In this document: positions 1-8,370 of the stretch, in pieces
Numbering within the stretch: the first letter of the stretch is position 1
How the letters are laid out: every line of letters starts with the position of its first letter
Assembly: GCF_004123845.1 (NCBI RefSeq)
Contig: NZ_NBDP01000003.1
Location: 372,001-436,000, forward strand
Direction of reading: 5' to 3'
DNA length: 64,000 nt
Origin: Allobosea sp. Tri-44
GTDB taxonomy: Bacteria > Pseudomonadota > Alphaproteobacteria > Rhizobiales > Beijerinckiaceae
The notes under the pieces: generated by a model
The model's database searches: none
Seen by the model: the letters and a program-made list of their open reading frames with translations, nothing else
What the model was told of the DNA's origin: nothing
Position numbers and translations under genes: made by a program

Positions 1-1
1 C

Positions 2-274
2 CAGGAGGACGAGGCCGACGAGCCACCGATCGTCACGCGTGCGGACGGCTCCTTCCTGGTCGCCGGCTGGATGCAGGTCGACGAGTTCTCGCACGAGCTC
101 GGCATCCATGTGCCGCGCGATGCCGACTACCAGACCGTCGCCGGCTTCGTGCTGGCCGAGATGAACCGGCTGCCCAATGTCGGCGAGAGCTTTCAGAAGG
201 GCCATTGGCGCTTCGAGGTGGTCGATCTCGACGGCAGGCGCATCGACAAGCTGCTGGTCAGCCGGGTGGATTGA
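2..274 (+). CDS. C-terminal end of a CorC/HlyC-domain membrane protein (hemolysin/CNNM family), partial
   Basis: The reading frame is open from the first bases of the window to a TGA at 272-274, so the N-terminal bulk lies outside. The visible 90 residues match the small C-terminal CorC_HlyC domain: an acidic lead-in, then VAGWMQVDEFSHELG, a GFVLAEMNRLPNVGE segment and a final strand FEVVDLDGRRIDKLLVSRV. In this family the domain follows a membrane domain and a CBS pair and is linked to divalent-cation transport; the old name hemolysin is historical. Family assignment rests on this pattern alone, because membrane and CBS parts cannot be seen. Confidence 0.8.
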   Translation, partial: QEDEADEPPIVTRADGSFLVAGWMQVDEFSHELGIHVPRDADYQTVAGFVLAEMNRLPNVGESFQKGHWRFEVVDLDGRRIDKLLVSRVD

Positions 275-324
275 GCGTTCGGCGGGCTGCAGTTCGACTG
301 GAAGGTTGATACGAAGAGCGCGTC

Positions 325-864
325 ATGCTGGGCATTACCTTGTGCGCGAGCTCCGCTACCAAACCCTTCTGGGACCACGTCGATGCGGCTTCGGCCTTAG
401 AGGACGTCCCGTCGATCCGAAGGCTCGGCTATCGGCCCCATCTCACGCTGACGCGCGATTCGACGATCGAACCCTCCGTGCTCCGAAAGGGTATGGAGGT
501 GTTCGACGGTGAAGCCGCAATCTCGCTCTCCTTCGATCGGGTCGATTTCTTCGATACCGACCCGATCGTGCTCTGGTTGGCACCTCGGTACGATCAGCGG
601 TTGCTCGACCTGCATGGCAGGCTGCATGCGGCTCTGGAGCCGGAGGGTCCAACCCGTGATCCCAACTATGCCCCAGAGCGGTGGAAGCCTCATCTGACCG
701 TCGCAATGGCGATTCCGGTTTCGAGGCGATCGGATGCGCTGAAGTTGGTTTCGCGATCGGTCGATGCGTTCGAGCTGACATTCGACAGCGTGGATTGCGT
801 CTCCTGGCCGCCCGTACAGGTCCTGCACAGGCTGGCTCTGGCCGAACGGTCGCACAGCCGTTGA
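325..864 (+). CDS. 2H phosphoesterase / 2'-5' RNA ligase-like protein
   Basis: A 179-residue protein with the two signature motifs of the 2H phosphoesterase superfamily, HLTL at residues 39-42 and HLTV at 123-126, each contributing a histidine and threonine to the active site. Relatives act on cyclic phosphates or 2'-5' linkages in RNA or nucleotides; the substrate here is unknown. It starts at an ATG with only a weak purine-rich upstream stretch (gaagag), so the start is probable, not certain. It lies alone between a CorC-type gene and the chromate module, with no sign of co-transcription with either. Confidence 0.75.
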   Translation: MLGITLCASSATKPFWDHVDAASALEDVPSIRRLGYRPHLTLTRDSTIEPSVLRKGMEVFDGEAAISLSFDRVDFFDTDPIVLWLAPRYDQRLLDLHGRLHAALEPEGPTRDPNYAPERWKPHLTVAMAIPVSRRSDALKLVSRSVDAFELTFDSVDCVSWPPVQVLHRLALAERSHSR

Positions 865-975
865 CGCTAGCCATGCCCGGTGATCTAAGCTTCTCGCAGG
901 GGCTTATCGCGACCGCCCCGTGAGGCGTCAGCCCAAGGATCGCGTCCACATTCCTTAGCTCAAGGATGGACGCTC

Positions 976-1794
976 ATGTCTTCCAACATCCAGATTACAC
1001 CTGCGCAATTGTCCCGGCTCGTCGGCCTACCCGATGCGCCCGTTCTGATCGACGTCCGCATCGACGAGGACGTCGCTGCCGATCCGCGCCTGCTGCCGGC
1101 CTCGGAACGCCGCAGCCATCGCGACGTCGCCGCCTGGGCCGGCGCCTATGCCGGCCGCAAGGTCGTTGTCATCTGCCAGAGGGGGCATAAGCTCAGCGAA
1201 GGTACTGCTGCCTGGCTGAGGCATGAGGGCGTCGAGGCCGAGAATCTCACCGGCGGCTTCGAGGCCTGGCGCGAGGGCGGCGGGCTTCTGGTCGAGACGG
1301 GCAAGCTGCCGAAGCGCGATGCCGCCGGGCGCACGCTCTGGGTGACGCGGGCGCGGCCCAAGGTCGATCGCATCGCCTGCCCCTGGCTGATCCGCCGCTT
1401 CGTCGATCCAAATGCCGTCTTCCTCTTCGTCTCGGCCTCGGAGGTGCCGGCGGTCGCCGACCGCTTCGCGGCGACGCCGTTCGACATCGACGGCGTGTTC
1501 TGGAGCCATCGCGGCGAGCGCTGCAGCTTCGACATCATGATCGAGGAATTCGGGCTGTCCTCGCCCGCGCTCGACCAGCTCGCCACGATCGTCAGGGCGG
1601 CCGATACCGCGCGGCTCGACCTCGTGCCGCAGGCGGCCGGCTTCCTTGCCGCCTCGCTCGGCCTGTCACGGATGTATCGCGACGACCTGGCACAGCTCGA
1701 AGCCGGCATGCTGCTCTATGACGCCTTCTATCGCTGGTGCCGGGATGCGACCGAGGAAACCCATAACTGGCCGTCCGTGCCGGTGAAGAGCTGA
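976..1794 (+). CDS. Rhodanese-ChrB fusion (chromate resistance protein)
   Basis: A 272-residue two-domain protein. Residues 1-105 form a rhodanese fold with an active-site loop CQRGHK (Cys67) and the GGFEAWREGG ending typical of single-domain sulfurtransferases. Residues 118-265 match the C-terminal ChrB domain, including RIACPWLIRRFVDP (132-145) and the FDIDGV segment. ChrB proteins accompany ChrA pumps and are reported as chromate sensors or accessory factors. The gene ends 9 bp before chrA, so the two are almost certainly one transcript. Whether the rhodanese half is catalytic or a redox/oxyanion sensor cannot be told from sequence. Confidence 0.85.
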   Translation: MSSNIQITPAQLSRLVGLPDAPVLIDVRIDEDVAADPRLLPASERRSHRDVAAWAGAYAGRKVVVICQRGHKLSEGTAAWLRHEGVEAENLTGGFEAWREGGGLLVETGKLPKRDAAGRTLWVTRARPKVDRIACPWLIRRFVDPNAVFLFVSASEVPAVADRFAATPFDIDGVFWSHRGERCSFDIMIEEFGLSSPALDQLATIVRAADTARLDLVPQAAGFLAASLGLSRMYRDDLAQLEAGMLLYDAFYRWCRDATEETHNWPSVPVKS

Positions 1795-1803
1795 GGACGG
1801 GCG

Positions 1804-3201
1804 ATGACGATCGCGACGAATGAAGGGGCGGCCATGGCCGCCCCGGCCACTCCGTCACTCGCCGAGGCGACGCGGGTGTGGCTGAAGATCGGCCTGCTCT
1901 CCTTTGGCGGGCCGGCCGGGCAGATCGCGCTGATGCACAAGGAGCTGGTCGACGAGCGCCGTTGGATCGGCGAGCGCCGGTTCCTGCATGCGCTCAACTA
2001 CTGCATGCTGCTGCCGGGCCCGGAGGCGCAGCAGCTCGCCATCTATATCGGCTGGCTGATGCACCGGACGATCGGCGGGCTGATCGCCGGCCTGCTCTTC
2101 ATCCTGCCCGGCGCGCTGGTGATGTGGGGCTTGAGCCTGCTCTATGTACTCTATCGTCAGGTTCCGCTGGTCGATGCGATCTTCTTCGGCGTCAAGGCGG
2201 CGGTGCTCGCGGTCGTGATCGAGGCGGGCCTCAGGATCAGCAAGCGGGCGCTGAAGAACCGGGCGATGGTCGCGATCGCGATCGCGGCCTTCCTGGCGCT
2301 CTTCCTGCTCAAGGCGCCGTTCCCGCTCGTCATCCTCTGCGCCGGGCTGATCGGCTGGCTCGGCCATCGCTGGGCGCCGGCGCTGTTCGGCGGCGGCGGC
2401 CATGCCGGCAAGGACGGAGCGCCGGAGTTCAAGGGCGTCGTCGACCTGATGTTCGAGCGCGGCGAACTCACCCATGCCGAGCCCTCGGCGGGGAGGGCGC
2501 TCAAGGTGCTGGCGGTCTGGCTGCCACTCTGGCTCGGGCCGGTGGTGCTGCTCTGGGCTCTACTCGGCGGCGGCAATGTCTTCACCCAGATCGGCGGCTT
2601 CTTCAGCGCCATGGCGGTCGTTACCTTCGGCGGCGCCTATGCCGTGCTGGCTTATGTCGCGCAGGCCGCGGTCGAGACCTATGGCTGGCTCGTCGCCGGC
2701 GAGATGGTCGACGGGCTAGGCCTTGCCGAGACGACGCCCGGCCCGCTGATCCTGGTGCTGCAGTTCGTCGGCTTCCTCGCCGCCTGGCGGGCGCCTGGCG
2801 GGCTCGATCCGCTCGTCGCCGGCAGCCTCGGCGGACTCCTGACCGTCTGGGTCACCTTCGCGCCCTGCTTCCTCTGGATCTTCCTCGGCGCGCCCTACAT
2901 CGAAGCACTGCGCGGCAACAAGGCGCTCTCGGCGGCGCTGACCGCGATCACTGCCGCGGTCGTCGGCGTCATCGCCAATCTGGCGCTCTGGTTCGGCCTG
3001 CATGTGCTGTTCAGGGTGGTGCAGCCGATGGTATTTGGGCCTTTGGTGCCTGACCTGCCGGTTCTGGCTTCGCTCGACTGGCGGGCCGCCGTGCTCGCTG
3101 CGGCGGCGATGATCGCGCTGCTGCGCTTCAAGCTCGGGATGATCCCGGTGCTGGCCGCCTGCGCTGCGGCGGGCGTCGTGCTCGTGAGGCTTCCGGTGTG
3201 A
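1804..3201 (+). CDS. chrA: Chromate efflux transporter ChrA
   Basis: A 465-residue polytopic inner-membrane protein of the CHR family. Both homologous halves are visible: the N-terminal one has SFGGPAGQIALMHKELV and the LPGPEAQQLAIYIG motif, the second repeats it as TFGGAYAVLAYVAQAA and TTPGPLILVLQFVGF. Known ChrA proteins export chromate using the membrane potential and can also act on sulfate-like oxyanions. It follows the rhodanese-ChrB gene by 9 bp. An alternative in-frame start exists at 1834 (MAAPATPS); the upstream ATG was kept because it fits the tight operon spacing. Length is that of the long two-domain form. Confidence 0.92.
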   Translation: MTIATNEGAAMAAPATPSLAEATRVWLKIGLLSFGGPAGQIALMHKELVDERRWIGERRFLHALNYCMLLPGPEAQQLAIYIGWLMHRTIGGLIAGLLFILPGALVMWGLSLLYVLYRQVPLVDAIFFGVKAAVLAVVIEAGLRISKRALKNRAMVAIAIAAFLALFLLKAPFPLVILCAGLIGWLGHRWAPALFGGGGHAGKDGAPEFKGVVDLMFERGELTHAEPSAGRALKVLAVWLPLWLGPVVLLWALLGGGNVFTQIGGFFSAMAVVTFGGAYAVLAYVAQAAVETYGWLVAGEMVDGLGLAETTPGPLILVLQFVGFLAAWRAPGGLDPLVAGSLGGLLTVWVTFAPCFLWIFLGAPYIEALRGNKALSAALTAITAAVVGVIANLALWFGLHVLFRVVQPMVFGPLVPDLPVLASLDWRAAVLAAAAMIALLRFKLGMIPVLAACAAAGVVLVRLPV

Positions 3202-3297
3202 CGCAGGTTGTTGCGCAGTGTGGAATTCTGAACTGCTGACTGCAGTGATTGCGATCCGGCGGTGAAATGGTCATCTCGATGGGCGGAGGCCCATGAG

Positions 3298-3924
<627 letters not shown>

Positions 3925-3946
3925 GGCAGACCGTTTCATTCCTCCC

Positions 3947-4052
3947 CGTCATTCCGGCCGTAGCGAAGCGGAGTGCCGGAATCCATCGTAGAGCGCGGCG
4001 GTCTTCGATGGATTCCGGAGCTGCGCGCCTTCGGCGCTTGTCCGGAATGACG
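3947..4052. repeat. Dispersed palindromic repeat, family R1 (copy 1)
   Basis: A 106-bp element bounded by cgtcattccgg and its inverse ccggaatgacg, with inner inverted arms ccggaatccat/atggattccgg. The same element occurs in opposite orientation at 11168-11274. Both lie between genes. Confidence 0.85.
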
Positions 4053-4075
4053 GAAAGGGTGGAGAGCGCCAGTAC

Positions 4076-4387
4076 TTAACGCTTTTCGCTGGGCTCGATC
4101 ACCCTGTATTCGGCGTCGACGATCTCACCGCGGGCGGCCTCGGGCTGCCTGCGCTCGAACGGGTTCTGCGGGTCGATGCCGGCGGCGCGCATGCGGCGGC
4201 GCAGCTGCCAGGTGGCGAAGGCGGCGCCGGCGATCACCAGCGGCACGAGGATCAGTGCCAGGCTCGCCGCGACCAGGAAAATCAGCACCCCGACGACGAA
4301 GGCACCGGCCATGACCAGCCAGCTCGCCCAGCGGGGCAAGCGGCCCAGACGGGCACTGGCGGCATTGTTGAGGTCGATGCGGATCAT
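4076..4387 (-). CDS. Small membrane protein of unknown function
   Basis: A 103-residue protein I cannot assign to a named family. Residues 20-62 are strongly hydrophobic (WLVMAGAFVVGVLIFLVAA, then LALILVPLVIAGAAFATW), enough for one long or two short membrane spans, followed by basic residues (RRRMRA) and an acidic hydrophilic tail. It is transcribed opposite to the preceding PNPOx-like gene and in the same direction as the monooxygenase upstream of it, 90 bp away. Confidence 0.7.
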   Translation of the reverse strand: MIRIDLNNAASARLGRLPRWASWLVMAGAFVVGVLIFLVAASLALILVPLVIAGAAFATWQLRRRMRAAGIDPQNPFERRQPEAARGEIVDAEYRVIEPSEKR

Positions 4388-4477
4388 GGCTCGTTTCGTT
4401 TCGTGTCACCCGCGGACAATCTAGGAAGCGAATGCGGCGTTGACGAGATCAGCCGAAGCGAGGCGATGACGATTTCG

Positions 4478-5674
4478 TCAGGACGGCGCGCGCCAGTCAT
4501 AGATCCAGGCATGGCGTTGGCGCATGCCGGCGGGGCCCATGCGGCGCATGGCGAAGTCGCGGGCATAGCTCCACGGCCGGCCGAGATGATAGGCCTCGCC
4601 GTTCTTGCGGCTGGCCTGCTGGACGCGGGCGGCACGTTCGGTACGCGCCTTGGCATAGGCTGCCAGCGCCGCCGGCACGGACGCCGTCCCTTCGCTCGTC
4701 AGCCGCGTGGCGAGTTCATGCGCCAACACGGCGGCGTCCTCGATCGCGAGTGCCGCGCCCTGGGCCAGGAAGGGCAGGATCGGGTGGGCGGCGTCGCCAA
4801 GCAGGGCGATGCGGCCTTTCGCCATCCTGGCAGGGGCGCGGTCGTAGAGCGACCAAATCCGCCAGTTCGGCGCACGCTCGATCAGTTCGCGCAGGCCAGG
4901 GCCGGCGTTGCCGGCGATCTCCGTCAACTGCGAGGCCTCGCCCTCGCGCGACCAGCCGGGCCTCGCCTCGCGCGCGGCGCGGATCAGGACGAGGTTGATC
5001 TCCTTGCCGCCTGAGACGGGGTAATGCACTGCATGTCGGGCGCGGCCGAGATGCAGCGCCACGGCCGGGCGGCGCAGCGCCTCCGGCAATCCTTCCGCCG
5101 GAATCAGCGAGCGCCAGGCTTCCCAGCCGGTGAAGCCGGGCTCGCCCGCATCGCCGACGAGGGCGCGGGCGCGCGACCAGAGGCCGTCGGCGCCGATCAG
5201 AGCCATGGCCTCGACCGTCTCGATTCCGCCGCTCTCGCTGCCGAGCGTGACGGTGACGCCGGTTTCGGTCTCATGCGCATCGACCAGGCCGCGACCGATG
5301 ATCCAGCGGATGTTCGGCAAGGTCCGGGCCGAATCGAGCAGGAGCTGATGCAGGTCGGCGCGCTTCAGCGAGCGCGACGGCGTCGCGCCCTCGACCGGCG
5401 GGGCGAAGGGCATGGCGAGCAAGGGCTTGCCGCCGCCCCAATGGCCGATCGCCAGTGCTTCGGGGCGAATCGCGGCGCGGCGCAGAGCGAGGCCGAGATC
5501 GAGCGATTCGAGCACGCGCCCGGCATTGGGCGAGACCTGGATACCGGCACCGGCTTCGTCGAAGCGCGTGCGCTTCTCGGCGATGGCGACGGGAACGCCG
5601 CGGCGGGCAAGCGCGATCGCGGCTGTCAAGCCGCCGATTCCAGCGCCCGCGATGAGGATCGGGAGATTGGCCAT
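4478..5674 (-). CDS. FAD-dependent aromatic monooxygenase, salicylate hydroxylase-like
   Basis: A 398-residue class A flavoprotein monooxygenase. It has the dinucleotide-binding GAGIGG at residues 10-15, the DG motif GADGLWSRAR at 161-170 and the second FAD motif GDAAHP at 293-298, all in the expected order. Relatives use NAD(P)H and oxygen to hydroxylate aromatic rings such as salicylate or 6-hydroxynicotinate; the substrate cannot be read here. The start at 5674 (MANLPILIAG) was preferred to an ATG ten codons upstream because family proteins begin close to the Rossmann strand. A perfect dyad at 5707-5730 lies just upstream and may be an operator. Confidence 0.85.
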   Translation of the reverse strand: MANLPILIAGAGIGGLTAAIALARRGVPVAIAEKRTRFDEAGAGIQVSPNAGRVLESLDLGLALRRAAIRPEALAIGHWGGGKPLLAMPFAPPVEGATPSRSLKRADLHQLLLDSARTLPNIRWIIGRGLVDAHETETGVTVTLGSESGGIETVEAMALIGADGLWSRARALVGDAGEPGFTGWEAWRSLIPAEGLPEALRRPAVALHLGRARHAVHYPVSGGKEINLVLIRAAREARPGWSREGEASQLTEIAGNAGPGLRELIERAPNWRIWSLYDRAPARMAKGRIALLGDAAHPILPFLAQGAALAIEDAAVLAHELATRLTSEGTASVPAALAAYAKARTERAARVQQASRKNGEAYHLGRPWSYARDFAMRRMGPAGMRQRHAWIYDWRAPS

Positions 5675-5706
5675 CTGGTTATTCCCGCCGCGCCCCGCGC
5701 GCATTC

Positions 5707-5730
5707 CGTTCAGCCGATGTCGGCTGAACG
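5707..5730. promoter_or_regulatory. Perfect inverted repeat upstream of the monooxygenase gene
   Basis: Eleven-base arms cgttcagccga and tcggctgaacg separated by tg. It lies 33 bp upstream of the monooxygenase start, a typical position for an operator or a hairpin in the leader. No regulator gene is adjacent. Confidence 0.5.
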
Positions 5731-5757
5731 AAAGAATTCGCGCAGAATCAATAGGTT

Positions 5758-5806
5758 GAGCATGTTCTCATCGCAAAAGTGGTTTCCACTTTTGCGGAAC
5801 ATGCTC
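5758..5806. repeat. Dispersed nested palindrome, family R3 (copy 1)
   Basis: A 49-bp element with outer arms gagcatgttc/gaacatgctc and an inner hairpin cgcaaaagtgg/ccacttttgcg. A copy differing at two loop bases lies at 47253-47301, in the secY leader. Here it lies just past the stop codon of the zinc-finger gene. Confidence 0.85.
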
Positions 5807-5819
5807 AGCGGGATGCCTC

Positions 5820-6074
5820 TCACGCCGCTTTGGCGGCGGTGTCGTGGTACTCGCACTCGGCCGGCTTGCAATGGCCATGGCCGACCGACGGCTCGTATTT
5901 GAACAGCGTCGAGCAATAGGGGCAGACGATCTCGTCGTCCGAGCCCATGTCGAGGAAGACATGCGGATGGTCGAAGGGCGGCTTGGCGCCGATGCACATG
6001 AACTCGCGCGCGCCGACATGGATCACGGCGACGCCGGGATCGTTGTGGAAATGCGGGGTGCCGTGATCGGCCAT
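5820..6074 (-). CDS. Zinc-finger (zf-CHCC) domain protein
   Basis: An 84-residue protein with a zinc-binding pattern: CIGAKPPFDHPHVFLDMG followed by EIVCPYCSTLF, as in the zf-CHCC family related to the small NDUFS6 subunit of respiratory complex I. Bacterial members are common in alphaproteobacteria and poorly characterised. The C-terminal tail (GHGHCKPAECEYHD) adds further Cys and His residues. The start at 6074 (MADHGTPHF) has AAGGA about 9 nt upstream; a longer frame from 6140 has no support. Confidence 0.8.
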   Translation of the reverse strand: MADHGTPHFHNDPGVAVIHVGAREFMCIGAKPPFDHPHVFLDMGSDDEIVCPYCSTLFKYEPSVGHGHCKPAECEYHDTAAKAA

Positions 6075-6195
6075 AGCTCTCGTCCTTGCGATTTGGGTGG
6101 CACCATAATCGTTCGCCGCAGCTCGCGCCAGCGCGCGCAAAGCAGACCGATGCTGCTGCTGCCGTGTCCTGTCGCCGCTGCGCGCGGCGAAGCGA

Positions 6196-7158
6196 TCAGG
6201 GCTGGCGGGCGCAGCTCTGGCCGATCTCGCGAGCCCGCTCGATTTCGGCCGGGCTCAGTGCGTCAGCCGTCGCCTTGACCCAGAGGTTGGCCTGTTTCAG
6301 CCCGTCCATCGAGCAGCCGCAGACGCGCTCGCAGATCTCCTTAGGCGTGCCCGTTCCGGTGCAGGAGCGCTGGCAGGAGGTCAGGAACGGAGCCGCCTCC
6401 GCGTCGGGCAGCTTCGGGCCGGTGACCTGCATGAACAGGAACAGCGCGCCGATGAAGAGCGGTTGGTGGACGAGATAGACAAAGAGGCTATTGCGGCCGC
6501 CAAGGACGATGACCTTGGCCGGTGCGGAGGTCGCCCGCCAGCGCCCCCAGCCGCTTTCCTGTGCTTTCGGGAGAGCGATCCGCGCCAGCACCATGCCGGC
6601 GAGCACGCAGCCGAACCAGGGGAAGATCGGCACGAAATCGGCGGTGAGCGGCCAGGGGCCGAAGCCGAGAAAGGAGAGCCAGTCCTGCGTGAAGAGATCG
6701 TGCCCCAGGATGAAGGGCAGGGCGAAGACGACGGCCGCCGCGAGCGCGATCACCAGTGTCGGCAGGAACAGGAAGGGCAGGGCCAGCAGGCTCGCCAGTG
6801 CGATATGGTGCAGGATGCCGAAGAAGATGAAGATCTGCGGCAGGGCGAACCAGGTGGCGGAGGTGACCAGGATCGCGGCGCAGGCGACCAAAGCGAGGCG
6901 GCGCAGATAATTGCCGCGGTCGAAGCCGTTGCGCGTCGCCAGCACGAGGCTGAAGCCGACGATCGCCAGGAAGGAGCCGGCGATCAGCCGGGCGAAGACG
7001 CGCCAGCCGGGATCGCTGACGACGTCGACGCCGATCAGCCGGAAATAGGAGAGGTCGTAGGCGAAGTGGTAGACGAACATCGCCAGGAGAGCGATGCCGC
7101 GGGCCAGATCGACCAGTTCGATACGGCCGCCGGCCGAAGGTTGCGCTTGCTCGCTCAT
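6196..7158 (-). CDS. DUF1624 / heparan-alpha-glucosaminide N-acetyltransferase-like membrane protein
   Basis: A 320-residue polytopic protein beginning IELVDLARGIALLAMFVYHFAYDL, the signature start of the DUF1624 family, an acyltransferase-like group related to heparan-alpha-glucosaminide N-acetyltransferase. About eight hydrophobic segments follow. LGRNSLFVYLVHQPLFIG-like sequence (GGRNSLFVYLVHQPL) near residue 225 is also typical. The last ~65 residues are a hydrophilic tail with six cysteines, beginning TSCQRSCTGTGTP, which is not part of the membrane domain. Function and substrate are unknown. Confidence 0.82.
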   Translation of the reverse strand: MSEQAQPSAGGRIELVDLARGIALLAMFVYHFAYDLSYFRLIGVDVVSDPGWRVFARLIAGSFLAIVGFSLVLATRNGFDRGNYLRRLALVACAAILVTSATWFALPQIFIFFGILHHIALASLLALPFLFLPTLVIALAAAVVFALPFILGHDLFTQDWLSFLGFGPWPLTADFVPIFPWFGCVLAGMVLARIALPKAQESGWGRWRATSAPAKVIVLGGRNSLFVYLVHQPLFIGALFLFMQVTGPKLPDAEAAPFLTSCQRSCTGTGTPKEICERVCGCSMDGLKQANLWVKATADALSPAEIERAREIGQSCARQP

Positions 7159-7214
7159 GGCTTCGTCATAAGCGGGGCGCGGCGTCTGGAAAAGGGGTGG
7201 TGGGCCTCTCTTCA

Positions 7215-7329
7215 GCCCTCATCCTGAGGGGCGGACCATAGGTCCGCGTCTCGAAGGATGCTCCAGTTGGTTCCCGAGCTTCCTGAAGCATCCTTCGAGA
7301 CGCCACTACGTGGCTCCTCAGGATGAGGG
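7215..7329. repeat. Dispersed palindromic repeat, family R2
   Basis: About 115 bp bounded by gccctcatcctgagg and its inverse cctcaggatgagggc, with inner arms cgtctcgaaggatgc/gcatccttcgagacg. Only one copy is in the window. I recall this sequence type as very common in Hyphomicrobiales intergenic DNA, which was not checked. Confidence 0.8.
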
Positions 7330-7429
7330 CTCGATAAATTCAAGCCATGTCTCTGCGCCGGCTGCGCTACCCAAAGCCGAGCGGGCATGGCAGACCAGCC
7401 CTCAGATCAAGCAGCTCGCGGCAGGGCCG

Positions 7430-8197
7430 ATGCAGACATTCGATTCCGACGGCGTGACCATCGCCTATCTCGACCTCGCCCCGACCGGCGAGGGCAGCGG
7501 CGATCCGATCGTGCTGATCCACGGCTTTGGCTCGAGCCATGCGGTGAACTGGGTCAACACGCAGTGGACCAAGACGCTGACCCATGCCGGCCGGCGCGTC
7601 GTGCTCTACGACAATCGCGGCCATGGCCGCAGCCAGAAGCTCTACGACCCCGAAGCCTATCACTCCAACATCATGGCCGAGGATGCGCGCAGGCTGATGG
7701 ACCATCTGTCGATCGAGCGCGCCGACATCATGGGCTATTCGATGGGCGCCCGTATCTCGTCGCATCTGACGCTCGCCCATCCTGAGCGCGTGCGCTCGCT
7801 GCTGCTGGGCGGGCTCGGCATCCACCTGGTGGAGGGCGTCGGCCTGCCGCTCGGCATCGCCGATGCGATGGAGGCGCCTTCGCTCGCCGACCTGACCGAT
7901 CCGATGCAGCGCATGTTCCGCGCCTTCGCCGAGAACACCGGCAGCGACCTACGGGCCCTCGCGGCGTGCATTCGCGGTACGCGCCAGACGCTGAGCAAGG
8001 CGGAGGTCGGCCGCATCGCCGTGCCGACCCTGGTCAGTGTCGGCACCAAGGATGATGTCTCCGGCTCCGGCCCGGAGCTGGCGGCCCTGATCCCGAGCGC
8101 GCAAAGCTTCGCCATCGAAGGCCGCGATCACAATCTCGCGGTCGGCGATCGCACGCACAAGCAGGCAGTCGTCGAGTTCCTGGCGCGCCGCCCGTAG
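7430..8197 (+). CDS. Alpha/beta-fold hydrolase
   Basis: A 255-residue alpha/beta hydrolase. The oxyanion-hole motif HGFGSS lies at 31-36, the nucleophile elbow GYSMGA at 102-107 (Ser104), the probable acid Asp208 or Asp209 in VGTKDD, and the catalytic His234 in GRDHNLAV. Substrate unknown; relatives include esterases and 3-oxoadipate enol-lactonase-like enzymes. An in-frame ATG at 7310 would extend it by 40 residues into the R2 repeat, so the start at 7430 (MQTFDSDGV) is preferred. Its stop codon overlaps the first of two dyads that precede cysE. Confidence 0.85.
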   Translation: MQTFDSDGVTIAYLDLAPTGEGSGDPIVLIHGFGSSHAVNWVNTQWTKTLTHAGRRVVLYDNRGHGRSQKLYDPEAYHSNIMAEDARRLMDHLSIERADIMGYSMGARISSHLTLAHPERVRSLLLGGLGIHLVEGVGLPLGIADAMEAPSLADLTDPMQRMFRAFAENTGSDLRALAACIRGTRQTLSKAEVGRIAVPTLVSVGTKDDVSGSGPELAALIPSAQSFAIEGRDHNLAVGDRTHKQAVVEFLARRP

Positions 8198-8231
8198 AAT
8201 AAAATTCTCCTCAGGTAGAATATTATTCTAC
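8196..8231. promoter_or_regulatory. Two AT-rich dyads upstream of cysE, candidate operators
   Basis: Two inverted repeats lie in tandem in an otherwise GC-rich gap: agaataaaattct at 8196-8208 and the longer perfect gtagaatattattctac at 8215-8231. Both share the half-site AGAAT, with centres about 21 bp apart, two helical turns. They could be a regulator site for cysE or a weak terminator hairpin for the hydrolase. Confidence 0.5.
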
Positions 8232-8370
8232 GACAATCACTTGTGACTATTGCCTCGCAAATCGATTCTTGTTCTTCGCCGCTTGATTCAGCTAGAAGGC
8301 GGAGCCATGTGCTCTGGCGCGACCTTCTCGTGCTAGTTTCAACTACGAGCGAACCGCAGCGGAGAACGCC

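Noticed and set aside
7310..7429. 40-residue N-terminal extension of the alpha/beta hydrolase
   Set aside because: Its first codons lie in repeat R2 and the catalytic fold starts at MQTFDSDG; kept only as a low-interest finding.
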